Part shown: piece after piece, positions 41,862 to 53,225 of the stretch | How the letters are laid out: every line of letters starts with the position of its first letter | Position numbering within the stretch: position 1 is the first letter of the stretch | Assembly (NCBI GenBank): GCA_012064385.1 | Contig: QRDG01000871.1 | Location: 62,001-126,000, forward strand | Source: Puccinellia tenuiflora | Lineage: Eukaryota > Streptophyta > Magnoliopsida > Poales > Poaceae | Reading direction: 5' to 3' | Length of the DNA stretch: 64,000 nt | Translations under genes and position numbers: made by a program | Notes under the pieces: generated by a model | The model's input: the letters and a program-made list of their open reading frames with translations, nothing else | The model's database searches: none | What the model was told of the DNA's origin: nothing

Positions 41862-41869
41862 TATATAAG
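41862..41869 (+). promoter_or_regulatory. Candidate TATA box
   Basis: TATATAAG followed about 30 bp later by TCCTCACTTCTAAACCCTAG, a pyrimidine-rich start and AACCCTAG motif common in plant 5' UTRs. Confidence 0.5.
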
Positions 41870-41889
41870 CTCCATCCCACGCCCAGTGT

Positions 41890-43540
41890 CCTCACTTCTA
41901 AACCCTAGACCAGATATTTCTCTCGATTGGCCGCCGCCGTCCCAGATTGGCCGCCGCCGCCGCCAGTACTCCTTGCAGTTCCCGATTGCTTGCCACCGCG
42001 AGGACGGAGACGAGGAGTACGCGTGCGTGAGGAGGCGAGAAGAACACAGACGCGTCGGCTGCCTGCCGGCGGGAGACTCTTGCGTGCGGCCGCCGCCACT
42101 CTCCCCGCATCTCCAGAGCTCGTCCGCTCCGCGAGGAGCGGTTGCTATCATCCTCGACGAGTGCCACCCCACCCCTCTGTCTCCCATTGTTCTCTCCTCC
42201 ATAACGGCGGACGATGGTGGCCGGCCGAGCGTGTTGCCCTTGGTTGTCCAGATCCAGGCAACACGCGGGGATGGATGGCCTCGGCGAGAGCATGGCGTCA
42301 ACGGGATGGATCTCGCCATGCCTGCACCGTACCCAGGTTTGCCTTATCCTCCTTACCTTGCGTGTCTATTTCTAATCACGTTTCTGACTTCCTTCAGCAA
42401 TTGACCGAGCTCCACCATGGCTTCTGCAGCTACCAGATCTTGGCGACATGGCATCATTCGCTCCCATCGTGAGCCCCTCCTCAGCTGGACACGCACATGG
42501 TTATGCCAAAATCATTGGTTGAGGACTTGAGGTGAGCTTTGAAATTATTGGTCCTTAATGGTTGTGAAATCAGTTTACTCTACTCCCATTCTGCTCCTTT
42601 TCTGACGCGTTCGTTGGTTTGTTCTGCAGATCAGGGCTCGCATCTGTCTGTTGGTACCGAAACCGTGCTGCTCGTGTTGTCTTCCACAGGTGAATTTTTT
42701 TTCTGTGCACCATCGATTCATCATGGGTCCAGACTTGCTTCTTTACAGGTTTTCTTCTGTGATTTGCAGCTCGCTGTACTGGTTTTCAGAAAAGTTCAGG
42801 TATATATCTCTCTTTACCCAACCTCTTAGTTTGTTGGGTAGAAGCCCCAGGTGGCTTTGTTCAGGATTTAGACTGGAAACATAGGATAGATGGTACTTTC
42901 GTTCTTAATCCAGAATGATAATGGAAACAAATAAATAATTTTTGACAGTGAAGAAAGACATGCGTATGCTTATGTTTTTATTAGTTATTAGTTCACGGTT
43001 CTCCATTTTATACAGTTGGATTTTATCATATGGACGAATAGAAGATAATTTATTATTAGTTCATGTCTTTTTGTCATTCCATTGAACTGACCCCATTTTC
43101 ATTTGTTACTTCTCTTTACACACAGGTTAATCAGGTTGCAATCGTTGATCCGGAACCTACCAGTGTGCTTCCAGATCTGCTGATTGACAAAAGGTACGTG
43201 CTGCCTAATTTTTTAGACTCTTATCTAGCCTAAATTATCAAGACAGATTTATTAGACATGCTTGCTGATATGAAAACGACAGCTATTTTTGTGAGGCCCA
43301 TTCTGCATATTAGATACACTGCCTACTATTTTAGATTTGAAAAATCATTTAGCACACTTCACGTTTTAGTACTACCTAGAGTTTTAGTACTACCTAGAGG
43401 CCAATACTCACGATATGGTGATTCAACCACGTTTTTCAGATAGAAAATGTACTCATTAATTCACAGTTCATCTGTACAGGCCTGCTACTTCTGTCTTACC
43501 TATCGACTAATAGACTAATTTCCTCATGTGTGGTTCTTTC
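41890..43540 (+). other. Candidate spliced transcript, product not recognised
   Basis: After the TATA box comes a GC-rich leader with several overlapping frames, then GT-AG bounded segments: an exon ending at 42531, then 42630-42689, 42770-42799, 43126-43193 and a last one from 43480. T-rich introns lie between them. Joining them gives no long frame: from the ATG at 42503 about 58 residues are read before a stop. It could be a non-coding RNA, a decayed gene, or a gene with exons I have mis-set. No domain is recognised. Confidence 0.35.
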
Positions 43541-43842
43541 CTGCCATTTTCATCTAATTATTATGCTTACTTTTTAGAAGTCAAAACATTCATATTGTTC
43601 TTATTTTAAATAAAGTNTTCAAACTGGAAGTTGTCCAGTCTGCTTGGCTATTACAGCTGAGAGTGTTTTCCCTCTCGAGCTATCTTATGTAAAATGTGCT
43701 TAAGGCTATATCAATAAATGGTAGAAGTTTCAAAAAAAAAAGAGTTGGAGTTGCCCTAATATCTCTTACCATCTTCTACCACATTCAACCTAGGAATTTT
43801 ACATCTTCCAAAAATCGAAAGAAAGCTAAAAGCTACTCGTAA
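43541..43842 (+). other. Retroposed-looking tail with poly(A)
   Basis: GGCTATATCAATAAATGG followed by about 18 bp and a run of ten A (about 43732) looks like the 3' end of an inserted transcript or non-LTR element. Nothing coding is visible before it. One N is at about 43617. Confidence 0.35.
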
Positions 43843-44084
43843 ATGGGCAGCAGATTCTTGGGTCCACCACTCCACCACAGATCAGAAAGCCGCCGGAAGC
43901 GAGAGGGAAAGCCGCCGGAAGACGCGCCACCGTCATACATTCCACCACGACAGCCCTCCACTTCACACTTCGCTCTGCTCCCTCCCGCGCCTAGCTGTTT
44001 CTTCTACGGTGCTACTCGCAGGTCTGCAACAGTAGCATTCGCGTCCTCCATTGCAATCCGGTTCCCCCAAATCTTCCGAGCCCA

Positions 44085-45252
44085 ATGGTGGCAGCCTCGC
44101 TTCTCCCCCTCCTCCTCCTCGTCTTCGCCGTCCATGCGGCCGTCGGGAGCGCCGCCGGGGCGGCTGTCGGAGTGAGCGGCGGCGGGCAGCTGTGGTGCGT
44201 CGCGAAGAACAACGCCGACGACGGCGCGCTGCAGTCCGCCATCGACTGGGCCTGCGGCCCCAACGGCGGCGCCGACTGCCGCGCCATCCAGCAGGGCGGC
44301 GCCTGCTACGAGCCGCCCGACCTCCTGGCGCACGCCTCCTACGCCTTCAACGACTACTTCCTCCGATCCGGCGGCGCCGCCAGCCCCGCCGCCTGCGACT
44401 TCTCCGGCGCCGCAGCGCTCATAGGCCTCAACCCCAGTAAGCACCGATGCCGGATCCTCTCGTGAATGATGAAGCAGCCTCGGATTTCAAATTTGTCGAG
44501 CACTGTTTTGCTTCATTAGAATATTGGATTCATGCTATGGAGTTGTAACACCATGTCGTCGGTGCTGCCGCCGACACTTGCTTTTTTTTGCAGGTCACGG
44601 GAACTGCGTCTTTCCTTCCAGGTTAGTGCAGCGCGCCCGCCCTCCAATTCCGGTTTTCATTCTTTTGAATCGTACCTCTGCATTCGCTATGCTGGAGTAT
44701 CAGGAACTGAACTGAATGTGTGTTGGACGGTGATGCTATAACACATATATTGCTGACGAACAACTTGAGCTCATACTGAAGAGTGAACTCCAAAATGTCA
44801 AAACATATAACATCTGCTAAGCATACCGCAAGAGCAATTGGATGATTCTGTATCACTTGTTCTGTTGCAAGCATCATCTGATTGCCGGCCTTTACCAAAT
44901 CGATCCTCCCTGTGGATGCAAGACAATATTTGGTATTCGATAAAGTAACTACATGTGAAAGTATGAGATTTTGTATGGGTTCAGACTAGTCTTAGGACTA
45001 GGAGTTAGGCTTGCCATACCTTTTGCCCCTGGCTGGTAGGCCTGAAAAGCAACGACACCGGATGCAGTGAGCCAATGGTCAGGCCTGAGCATGTCATGTG
45101 GCATGCCAAGTTATCATCAGGTGACCTTCTTTCTCCCATTGTTCTTCAGAACACACCCGAAAGCTGCCTTGGAAGAGACAGTCGGTAAAGGAATGACTAG
45201 AACACAACTCGAGGAATGGCACAACATGTGGACCACGCTTCATCTATCGTAA
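44085..45252 (+). CDS. X8/CBM43 domain protein, plasmodesmata callose-binding type
   Basis: A secreted protein that should bind callose (beta-1,3-glucan) in the cell wall, likely at plasmodesmata. Exon 1 (44085-44436) encodes a signal peptide (about residues 1-22, Leu/Val/Ala-rich) and most of the X8 domain from LWCVAKNNADDGALQSAIDW to AALIGLNP. Exon 2 (44594-44621) completes it with SHGNCVFPS, supplying the sixth cysteine. Both introns have GT-AG borders, and this split is usual for the family. A possible exon 3 (45150-45252, acceptor TTGTTCTTCAG) stays in frame and adds about 34 residues, giving roughly 160 in all. That tail is not Ser/Pro-rich and has no GPI signal, so it is uncertain. Exons 1-2 are certain. 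Confidence 0.8.
44622..45149 (+). other. Second intron or 3' end of the X8 gene
   Basis: Begins with the donor GTTAGT and ends with a T/C-rich tract and CAG. If exon 3 is wrong, the original last exon has been lost and this is plain spacer. No other feature is seen. Confidence 0.4.
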
Positions 45253-45479
45253 AAAAAATCGATATGCCACGAATAGAAGTAGAAAGAAATCCTAGCAGTC
45301 ATTGAACCCAGAGGAAATTGCAATCCAATTACCGTGAGAGCAAATTAACAGAGTCAGTTCAACTAAATGGTTGAACGTTCGGAGCCCTCTCGGAACGTTC
45401 AACTAAACGGCGTTTAACGCCGTCGCAGCTTACAGTCAATCCGGAGGAGAGGATCCATCGGAGCCCTCTCGGCCCAGCT

Positions 45480-46012
45480 TGCCTGCACCACATCGATTTT
45501 GACCTCACGGTGCGTTGTTGAGGATGAGATGATGGATCACCTCACGGTGCGCTGTAGTTTTGCTATCACAGTTTGGGCCGGACTGAACCAAGGACTAGGT
45601 GTGTCGCTGCCAATCCCTAACGTTCAGAGCCGCCTAGCAAGCTGGTGGCCGCTAGCCGTGCAAGCATTATCACCGAAGGATCAGAAGACAGCGAACTCCC
45701 TCATCATGCTGACTATCCGGACGTTGTGGTTGGAACGCAACGCGCGCGTGTTCGAGGGAAAGGCGTTGTCCGCTGTGAGCGTCACCGCAGGTATTGTTGA
45801 TGAATGGCGCACATGAGCGGCTTGTAGGTGTGGCGTAATTCGGGAGTAGTTGCCGTGTGTTGTTTGTAGGCGCCATGGCCCTAAGTGGCGTGTGGCCAAG
45901 TGGTGCCAGCGTTGGGTTTCTCCCTGTCCGCTGTGCTTCTTGTAATGGTGTTTGTACTCTACTCTCTGAAACTTAATATAGAAACACGCAGATCTCCTGG
46001 GTTCTCGAAAAA
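45480..46012 (+). mobile_element. LINE 3' fragment with zinc-binding RT end and A tail
   Basis: The plus frame 45499-45816 reads MDHLTVRCSFAITVW ... LIMLTIRTLWLERNARVFEG, the signature end of the zf-RVT domain at the C-terminus of plant LINE reverse transcriptases. About 190 bp of 3' UTR with CGCAGATCTCCTGGGTTCTC and a short A run end the element at about 46012. It is 5'-truncated, as most LINE copies are. Confidence 0.75.
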
Positions 46013-47096
46013 AATCAGAATAAAGAAAGGTAACGAAATACTTCAGCAAGGCTCAAGTATATTTTCATCTAAACGAAAAAGTGATGCATGAAAAGTTGAA
46101 AACTGTATTGTGTTTGCCACCCATGCAAATGACATGGATATCATCCTCGGACCCATGGTCATGATCACCTACTCTTTCATTGACCCAAGTGAGTTGGGGT
46201 ATAATATCATAGTAAAAGAAGCTGATTGAGGCAAGCATCACAGTCCCAGATATTCTATTACTAACGCATAGGTCAGTTTTGTTAAGAGTCGCTTAGGTCA
46301 TTTGTATTGTCTAATATGCCAAATAGAAGTTCATGACTGTTTGCCGATAATCAAATGGCTAATCCTCTGTCAGAATGGAAAATGCTAGCTTATTACTTTC
46401 AGATACTTTATTACACATTGCTTAAACACATTATGCATTAGCAGATACCAGTTTCCATTGTTCCATGAAAATCACTGGTTTTGCAGTTTCAGTAATGAAA
46501 AAAAGAGAGTAAATGATCAAATATCATGCATTCAAGGTCTATTTATTCTGATAAGTCGTTGCTCTTTCATGAAAATAATTGCAGCTTGAAAAACTGACAC
46601 CCCTCAGTTTGATATTTGCATTTCGTTTAACTGACACATTTAAATATGCTTTTCACATCCTTGAATGACCATGCATGTCTACATGTGTAGTTATATACAC
46701 AATTAGTCATCAGATAAATTTTACCAGTCATAGACGTCTACTAAAGTTAGGCTAATGGTAGTTCTGTAGCTAGACACTTATGCAAAGTTTTGGAAATTCT
46801 TTCAAGGTGATTAGCATATCTGTTGCATGGAGAAAGCATATTTTATTTGGTAGGATATTCAAGATACACTCTTAGATTCAGTTTACGGTTATTGTGCTGT
46901 GCTTGTTTTATAAGCTGCTATGGAGATAAAGTTGTGGAAAGTCTATTACTCTGTTTTGGTAAATTAAATGAAACTTATGACTTTTTAAGACAATTGTTGT
47001 CTGCTCACATTTCATGTCATATGTTGTAGAAAGTAATAAATATTAAATATATTCCTTTTGTTACTTGATTATGATAAAGGACAGTTAACTTTATGG
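46013..47096. other. AT-rich spacer
   Basis: No repeats, genes or RNA features that I can support in about 1.1 kb. Confidence 0.5.
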
Positions 47097-47395
47097 TGCC
47101 CTCAATTACCGGCGGATATCCGGTTACCGGTCGGTAACCGCAAATCCCGAGCACCCCCGGGAAATCATCATACCGGATAAAAAATCCCGATTTTTTTAAA
47201 TTTTTTTAATTTTAACGTATTTTAACCAAAAAAATATCGAATTTTAACCAATTTTTTTGAATTTCCAAATTTCGGTTTTCAAATCCATCCGGTAACCGGT
47301 CGGGATTTTCCGGTAACCGCGGGTAACCGGAAATCCCGACCCCCCTCGGGATTTTTTTTACATCCGGTATCCAAAACCTTGCGGGCGATACGGCC
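47097..47395. mobile_element. hAT-like (Ds-like) small element
   Basis: CCGGTTACCGGTCGGTAACCG on the left and GGTAACCGGTCGGGATTTTCC on the right are inverted versions of the CGGTAACGG/CGGTCGG subterminal motifs of Ac/Ds-type elements. The right side ends ...TACCGGATGTAAAAAAAATC on the complementary strand. The middle is AT-rich and non-coding. No 8-bp duplication was found, so the ends are approximate. Confidence 0.5.
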
Positions 47396-47444
47396 ACAGT
47401 AATAAATGTGTCTCTCTGTGCCAATGGGTAAAGTTTAATTGGTA

Positions 47445-47700
47445 CTCCAGTGTTACGGTCAAGGAGTACTATGACAAAATGTAAGGGAGTACCTTGATTT
47501 TGAGGATAGAAATTTAGTCTTGCACAGCCAAATTCACAATATAACATGAATACGGGCCATTCATTCTTTCTAATCCAATGGATACTTTTGACTGATACTC
47601 AAATGTATCTGCGAAGGAGTACTATCACAAGGTGTTAGAGAGTACCTTGATTTTGAGGTAAAACTGTAGTCTTGCAGAGCTAAACACACAGTACAAAGGT
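47445..47700. repeat. Two-unit direct repeat, about 155-bp period
   Basis: GGAGTACTATGACAAAATGT with GAGTACCTTGATTTTGAGG and AGTCTTGCA... at 47462-47540 recurs at 47616-47695 with changes. Confidence 0.75.
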
Positions 47701-49030
47701 GGCGACGACTCAGTGTAGTTCCTTCAATTACATACCAATTGGATTCTTGCACGGCGGTGTAGTATTTTCACCGAATCATCGGCAAGGAAGACACACTTCT
47801 TTTTTAGAGTTAAGAGGATACAGCCAATTCATTCATAGGGGTGTTCGTGACAACCTTTGAAAAAATAACCAATCATTTGAAGTGACATCTAAAATAAAGT
47901 ATTACAAGCAACAACTGCCGATTCTTTTAACACGGTGGCAATTCGCAGAAATTGAACCTCTTGTTATGTTAAACAAAGCCACCCATCGAAAACTACAGAA
48001 TTCTACAATACCCCTCTATAATGAATGGTCAGATTTAATTGGCACTCCATGACACCCTCTAGGAGAACAGGGTACCATACAAACTGTCACACCCAAATAT
48101 CTAAAAACAGCTCGACCAACACAATTATCATAACCCACTTGTAGCAAATGCAGCTCGGCCACTTTACCTATTTTCGTTTCAGTTCTTAGAAACTGGGACT
48201 GTTTGAGGGTTATCTTTCTTCCCGCAAAAAAGGGGTAATCTTTCTGATGTTTAACATGCCATGTAAAATTCCTCTTTGAGTTGGATATATGCTTTATTAT
48301 GTCAAGTCTCTTTGGAACCATTAACCCCATACTTGTAACCCACTGCAGTTCATCCCCCAAAAATGGCAGCTTCGTAGGAATCACAACCTATGGTCGAACA
48401 GGTGGAGATTTAAGCACAAGTTCTTCATGGCAACTTAACCTCTGGTCATTGCTTGTATGCATCTCTCTATCTGTAACATTTTTTGTTGTCTCACGTTCCT
48501 GATGAATTTACCCGAGCTCCTGTCTGCATGTATATGATAAACAATTGATTGAGCTGCAGCAATGCAGTTTGTTCTCTATGTAGTTGAAGCATTGCTTCAG
48601 GAGGTCGTGGAGCGCCGAGTGAGGGAAAGAAAAATCCTCTCTCGGATGCTTCCCATTTGTTCTTCTGATCTTGTAAATGAGCATTCAGAGGGGTCATTGC
48701 CCCCTTGTCTCATGTACCTGATTCAGTTTTGCTTTGATTTTTATGTAGTCATCTCCTCCTATCTATAATATCTCATTGTTGCATTTATGATTACACTGAT
48801 GTACTTAGTATATATCATGCCATGCATTCCCCTGTGCGAATGCTGCAGCTCTCTGAATTTGTTTGTCTTACATGTTGACACCGGAAGAGCATGTGCGTAA
48901 TCCTAAGCTGGCAATTCATGCCACTATCAATTCCAGTGAATACTATATGCACATCTGCACTACACACGGTTCAGAAAAACAAAAGGTAGGAAAAATACTG
49001 ACAGATATTTGTTACAGATGTCATGTGAAT
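47701..49030. other. Spacer without a recognisable gene
   Basis: Short open frames on both strands (for example minus 48016-48384) have no domain and mostly begin at non-ATG codons. Confidence 0.45.
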
Positions 49031-49036
49031 ATATAT

Positions 49037-49498
49037 CTATACAGGTGAAAGACGATAAGCAAGGTCCTGAACCGTCTTCCCGCTGGCTCCCCGGTGATCG
49101 CCGACCCTGCACCGGCAAAGAGGGCACGTCGAGTGCGAGGCTAGCCAGAGGTCGATGCACTCGTCGTGGTAGACGTGGGCGCACGCTGGCAGCAGCTTCG
49201 CCATGGCGCCGACCTGGATCGCGCCGAGGCAGACGGCGCACTCCGTCGAGCTGCCGCCGCCGCCCTTGCCGCTGTGCCGGACGAGCCGGTTGTACATGAA
49301 CGGGGGAAGAAGAAGGTTCGAAGCCACCACCGTAAGCGGCTGGTGCTCCTCCTCCGAGTCTCCGGCGCCGGCTCCGGGGCGTCGTCGGCGGTGGTGCGTG
49401 AGGTGCTTGTACAGCGAGAAGAGGCCGAACGCCGCGGTGACCGACGCCACGACGGCGTAGAAGAAGAGGAGGCTGTCCGGTGACATCGCGAAATGCAT
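49037..49498 (-). CDS. ATL-type RING-H2 E3 ubiquitin ligase, copy 1
   Basis: 153 residues from the ATG at 49498. One membrane segment near the N-terminus (about residues 9-31, LLFFYAVVASVTAAFGLF) is followed by a basic stretch, a short GLD-like region (LLLPPFMYNRLV) and a RING-H2 domain with all eight ligands: CAVC, CAHVYHDEC and CPLC, including the DLWL tryptophan. It should sit in an endomembrane or the plasma membrane and pass ubiquitin from an E2 to unknown targets. It is single-exon, as most ATL genes are. It is more diverged from the three genes at 56.5-62.0 kb than they are from each other. The overlapping plus-strand frames are shadows. Confidence 0.85.
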   Translation of the reverse strand: MHFAMSPDSLLFFYAVVASVTAAFGLFSLYKHLTHHRRRRPGAGAGDSEEEHQPLTVVASNLLLPPFMYNRLVRHSGKGGGGSSTECAVCLGAIQVGAMAKLLPACAHVYHDECIDLWLASHSTCPLCRCRVGDHRGASGKTVQDLAYRLSPV

Positions 49499-50001
49499 CG
49501 CGCTTGGAGTAGGAGCTGGAAATGGCCACTGCAGTTAGCGTGCGTAGGCTTCGATTCGATTTATGCCGTGTTCTTGTTGCGTGCACTGCCTCGTGTTGCC
49601 AAGTTATTGAACTGAGCTGCTGAAGTGGACTGTTCGGGTGATTAGGTTGGCCTGTCTGAATAATTGAAGCCTCAACAGACGATTCTCTGGTGGTTAACGC
49701 AGCAGCAGCGCGAAGCGACTGAGTATTCGTTCCATTGATTTGATTTTTTTTAAGGGGTCAGTGGTACGGAGGTTCTTCTTCGCTTGGCATGGGTGTACCC
49801 TACACCAGCTACCGTTCTGAATGTTCGCATTGTACCATCGACTTTGAAACGTTTTTTAAACATTGCAGTACTAAATCTATGCCGACATGTAAAATTTCAT
49901 TGTTTGGAAGGAAAGAAACGCAGAAATTTCTCTGGTTCTACCACCTGCGTTTTTTTCATACGCTGCACGTTATATTGTTTCTCCTATTCTTTTTGTACAG
50001 T
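49499..50001. other. Upstream region of the RING-H2 gene
   Basis: No clear TATA box or repeat. The sequence is mostly AT-rich towards 50001. Confidence 0.4.
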
Positions 50002-50939
50002 GTGGCAGTCAGTGGCGGACCCAAGATTTTACTAATGGGTATGTCACACCAAAAAATTGTTTGCCATTTGGATTAAACATATTTACGAATCAATAAATAA
50101 TTGTGCATTTGCATTGTAATACGGTGGGCCTCACATAATCTTTTTACAAAGTAAATAATACAAACAATCAAATAGTATATAGTTTATAATCAAATAGTAT
50201 GTAGTTTATGTTAGCAATTTATTTATTTAACTAATTAATCTCATGATGATATATATATATCTAGAACCTAAAATATTAACTACATAGATGATTACCGCAG
50301 CGGCTTGTCGGCGTAGATTATTCTTCTGGTCGTGTGCGGCCGGTGAGGAACGAACTGGTGTTCAAGTTCAACTACAGGGTGCTGCGGCAAGCGGGCAGCG
50401 TGCCCGCGTCTAGTAACCTCGCGACATTGCGGCGAGCGGCGTGCCGGCGTCAAGCTCGATCCGCAGATGGGAGTTCCGATCGCCGATCAGCAGTCTACTC
50501 ATCGTATTCGGTATTTCTGACATGACTGGGCGAGGAGCAACGGTGGCGTAGTCGTGAGATTTGGATCGATAGCCGAGACGCCGGATACATAGACCGGTAC
50601 ACACTACAGGAATGGCGCTCTATGCCGACGGCTTTTTGTCGGGGCCGTCGGCGTAGAGTCCGCGGATGCCAGCCCTCCGACTTGGCCGTCGGTGTAGAAA
50701 AAGCCCTTGGCGTATCCAGTCTACGCTGACGGCCACCCTCGGCGTATAAAAAGCCCTCGGCGTAGGCCTCTCTACGCCGACGGTATTGCCCTCGGCATAG
50801 ATATTTGGTCTATGCCGACGGCATTGCCCTCGGCACAAGTCTCTTTTGATCTATGGCTACTCATCGTTTTGATCATAACTTTTGCATTTGAATTCAGATT
50901 TTGATGTTTTTTAGCTCGTTTCGAAGAGGATAAGGAGAT

Positions 50940-52360
50940 CTACAAAAATGTTACCGAACTGAGTTTTTTCAATTTTTTTATAAATATCATTTTTTATTTT
51001 CTAAATATCAAAAACGACTTTTTTGTGAAGCAAGTACACAAAATATGATGCAAAATGGCACCCATCCAATTTTCACACAAATTATTCCATATTTAAAGGA
51101 TTATACAAAATATTAGGAATTTTCTCCCTTTCTACCTAATTTCGCACATTTAAATGACTTTATGCCGATTTTTCGAAAGTAATTCAAATTTGAACTACAA
51201 GTGTGTGATAGTTTGCTCTGAAATTTTTCCAAAAATCATTTTAAGGTACACAAGTAGTGATTATTTCAAAGAACCATCCATAGTTTTGGAAAAACCGACT
51301 TCGTTCAACGGATAGCCTTGTTGACCATTTTGACCATGTTTTCGAATAACTCAAAGAAAATAAAAAAAATCTCAAAGAAAGAAATCCTTTGGCATGTATT
51401 CATCTTATGTGTACTAGTTGATAGGAAAAATTATAAACTTGATTTTTGTCAAACTTTACAAAAAATCACTTAAAAAAAAGGTAACATATATGGGTTTCAA
51501 GTCAAATGACCAATATATGACCATTTTCATGGCATAGTTTGTGATAATGTTCCCATATTTGACACATATGTGTATCTTGGTATGGGCAACAATGTTACCG
51601 AACTGAGTTTTTCAAATTAGTTTTATAAATATCATTTTTCATTTTCTAAATGTCAAAAATGACTTTTTTTGTGAAGCAAGTACACAAAATATGATGCAAA
51701 ATGGCACCCATCCAATTTTCACACAAATTAGTCCATATTTAAAGGATAATACAAAAATATTAGGAATTTTCTCCCTTTCTACCTAATTTCGCATATTTAA
51801 ATAACTTTATGCCGTTTTTTTGAAAGTAATTCAAATTTGAACTACAAGTGTGTGATAGTTTGCTCTGAAATTTTTCCAAAAATCATTTTAAGGTACACAA
51901 GTAGTGATTATTTCATAGAACCATCCATTGTTTTGGAAAACTCGACTTCTTTCAACGGATAGCCTTGTTGACCATTTTGACCATGTTTTCGAATAACTCA
52001 AAGAAAATATAAAAAAAAGAAATATTTTGCATGGAGTACTCTTATGTGTACTAGTTGACATGAAACATTATAAACTTGATTTTTTTCAAACTTTACAAAA
52101 AATCACTTCACAAAAAGGTCTATCATATATAAACATATATGGGTTTAAAGTCAAACGAACAAGATATAAAAATTTCTATGGAATGGTTTGTGATAATGTG
52201 CCCATATTTGGCACATATATGTATCTTGGTATGTGCAACAATGTTACCGAACTGAGGTTTTTCAAATTAGTTTTATAAATATCATTTTTCATTTTCTAAA
52301 TGTCAAAAACGACCTTTTTTGTGAAGCAAGTACACAAAATATGATGCAAAAGATGATATG
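50940..52360. repeat. 645-bp tandem repeat inside the CACTA element
   Basis: ATGTTACCGAACTGAG starts units at 50948, 51592 and 52241, that is 644 and 649 bp apart. Two units are complete and a third is cut off after about 115 bp. Divergence between units is a few percent. They are AT-rich and non-coding. Confidence 0.88.
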
Positions 52361-52576
52361 GATGTCATATTTGAATTCCTCTCATTTTTCTAATCGACTT
52401 AGACATTTTATTTGTCAAATTTCGATTTACGGATTTAAAGATACGAATTATTCCATATTGAATGTAAATAGGAAAAAATAAAGTAAAATTCATTTTATTG
52501 TTATTTATTCAAAAAATATTATTACATATCATTGTTATTTATTCAAATAAATTTTTTAAATTTAAAATTAAAAAAG

Positions 52577-52790
52577 TGTAACATCATGACCCAGGAGTTA
52601 ATATGATTGATACGATAATAATATCAGTAAGTTCTAACATCTCATTTGGTAGCTAATGTGCAGGGAATATAAAAGTTAAGCGTGCTGGGCTGGAGCAATT
52701 TAAGGATGGGTGACCCTGTGGGAAGTTTGAGTAGGGTATGTACTTTGACCTGAGATTAAGTGTGAAATCATAGATTAAATGTGTGTCTAA
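52577..52790 (+). repeat. Cassandra-like LTR fragment with 5S rRNA core
   Basis: AAGTTAAGCGTGCTGGGC and GGATGGGTGACC, followed by GGGAAGT, match box A, the intermediate region and box C of plant 5S rRNA in the right order and spacing (52670-52730). The sequence before it starts TGTAACATC and carries a GCTAATGTGCAGGGA segment comparable to 5S positions 20-40. 5S sequences inside a TG-started LTR are the hallmark of Cassandra TRIM retrotransposons. The 3' limit is uncertain, and no second LTR is present. Confidence 0.6.
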
Positions 52791-53225
52791 GTAAGAAATT
52801 TTGAAAAAGAATTAAAAAAATAAAAAAATTTATTATTTTTTAAAAAAAAAATTAAAAAATTGGAAAAAATATGCCGACGGCGTAGACCTACGCCGACGGC
52901 TTTTACTACGCCAACGGCAAATATGTCTACGCCGACGGACGTACGTCGAGGACAGCCGTCGACGTAGCTTGTGCCGACGGCCTTTCTTCCTAAGCCGTCG
53001 GCGTACTGCCTGTTTCCCGTAGTGCACTATCGAACTGAGCAGTGTTTAGTTTTTTTTCCTAGGCTACACAAGTCGTATGTGCGACTGGATCTTGCAATCG
53101 ATCAGCTAAGCTGTTTTTCAACCCACCAGCTTGTTTTTTTTTCTTACTAGACGATAGCGTAGCTCGGCCACAGGGTATGCCATGGCATATACGGCATACC
53201 CTGTAGGTCCGCCACTGGTGGCAGT

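Larger units (their letters stand above)
50602..53024. mobile_element. Non-autonomous CACTA-type element nested in the hAT
   Basis: Ends CACTACAGGAA and TTTCCCGTAGTG are inverted. Both ends are packed with GCCGACGGC/CGTCGGCGTA motifs in alternating orientation (50625-50835 and 52870-53005). No coding capacity. The 3-bp flanks read ACA on the left and CAC on the right, so the duplication is not exact and one end may be off by a base. The interior holds a 645-bp tandem repeat and a 5S-like fragment. Confidence 0.83.
50010..53217. mobile_element. hAT-type element with 8-bp target duplication
   Basis: Termini CAGTGGCGGACC and GGTCCGCCACTG are inverted, and GTGGCAGT flanks both (50002-50009 and 53218-53225), an 8-bp duplication as made by hAT transposases. 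A CACTA element (50602-53024) lies inside, so the hAT itself is only about 785 bp and non-coding. A CATGGCATATACGGCATACC inverted-repeat segment sits next to the right end. Confidence 0.87.

Noticed and set aside
45485..45876. Host gene in the LINE 3' fragment
   Set aside because: The frame is the zf-RVT end of a LINE RT with its 3' UTR and A tail.
48016..48384. 122-residue minus frame
   Set aside because: No domain, poor codon pattern, and no supporting splice or promoter signals.
49009..49586. Long plus- and minus-strand frames overlapping the RING-H2 gene
   Set aside because: They are shadows of the GC-rich coding frame; only the minus frame at 49037-49498 has the RING ligands. The same applies around 56.5, 59.6 and 61.5 kb.
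50599..53027. Clean 3-bp target duplication for the second CACTA element
   Set aside because: Flanks read ACA and CAC; without a shift they do not match, so no duplication is claimed.
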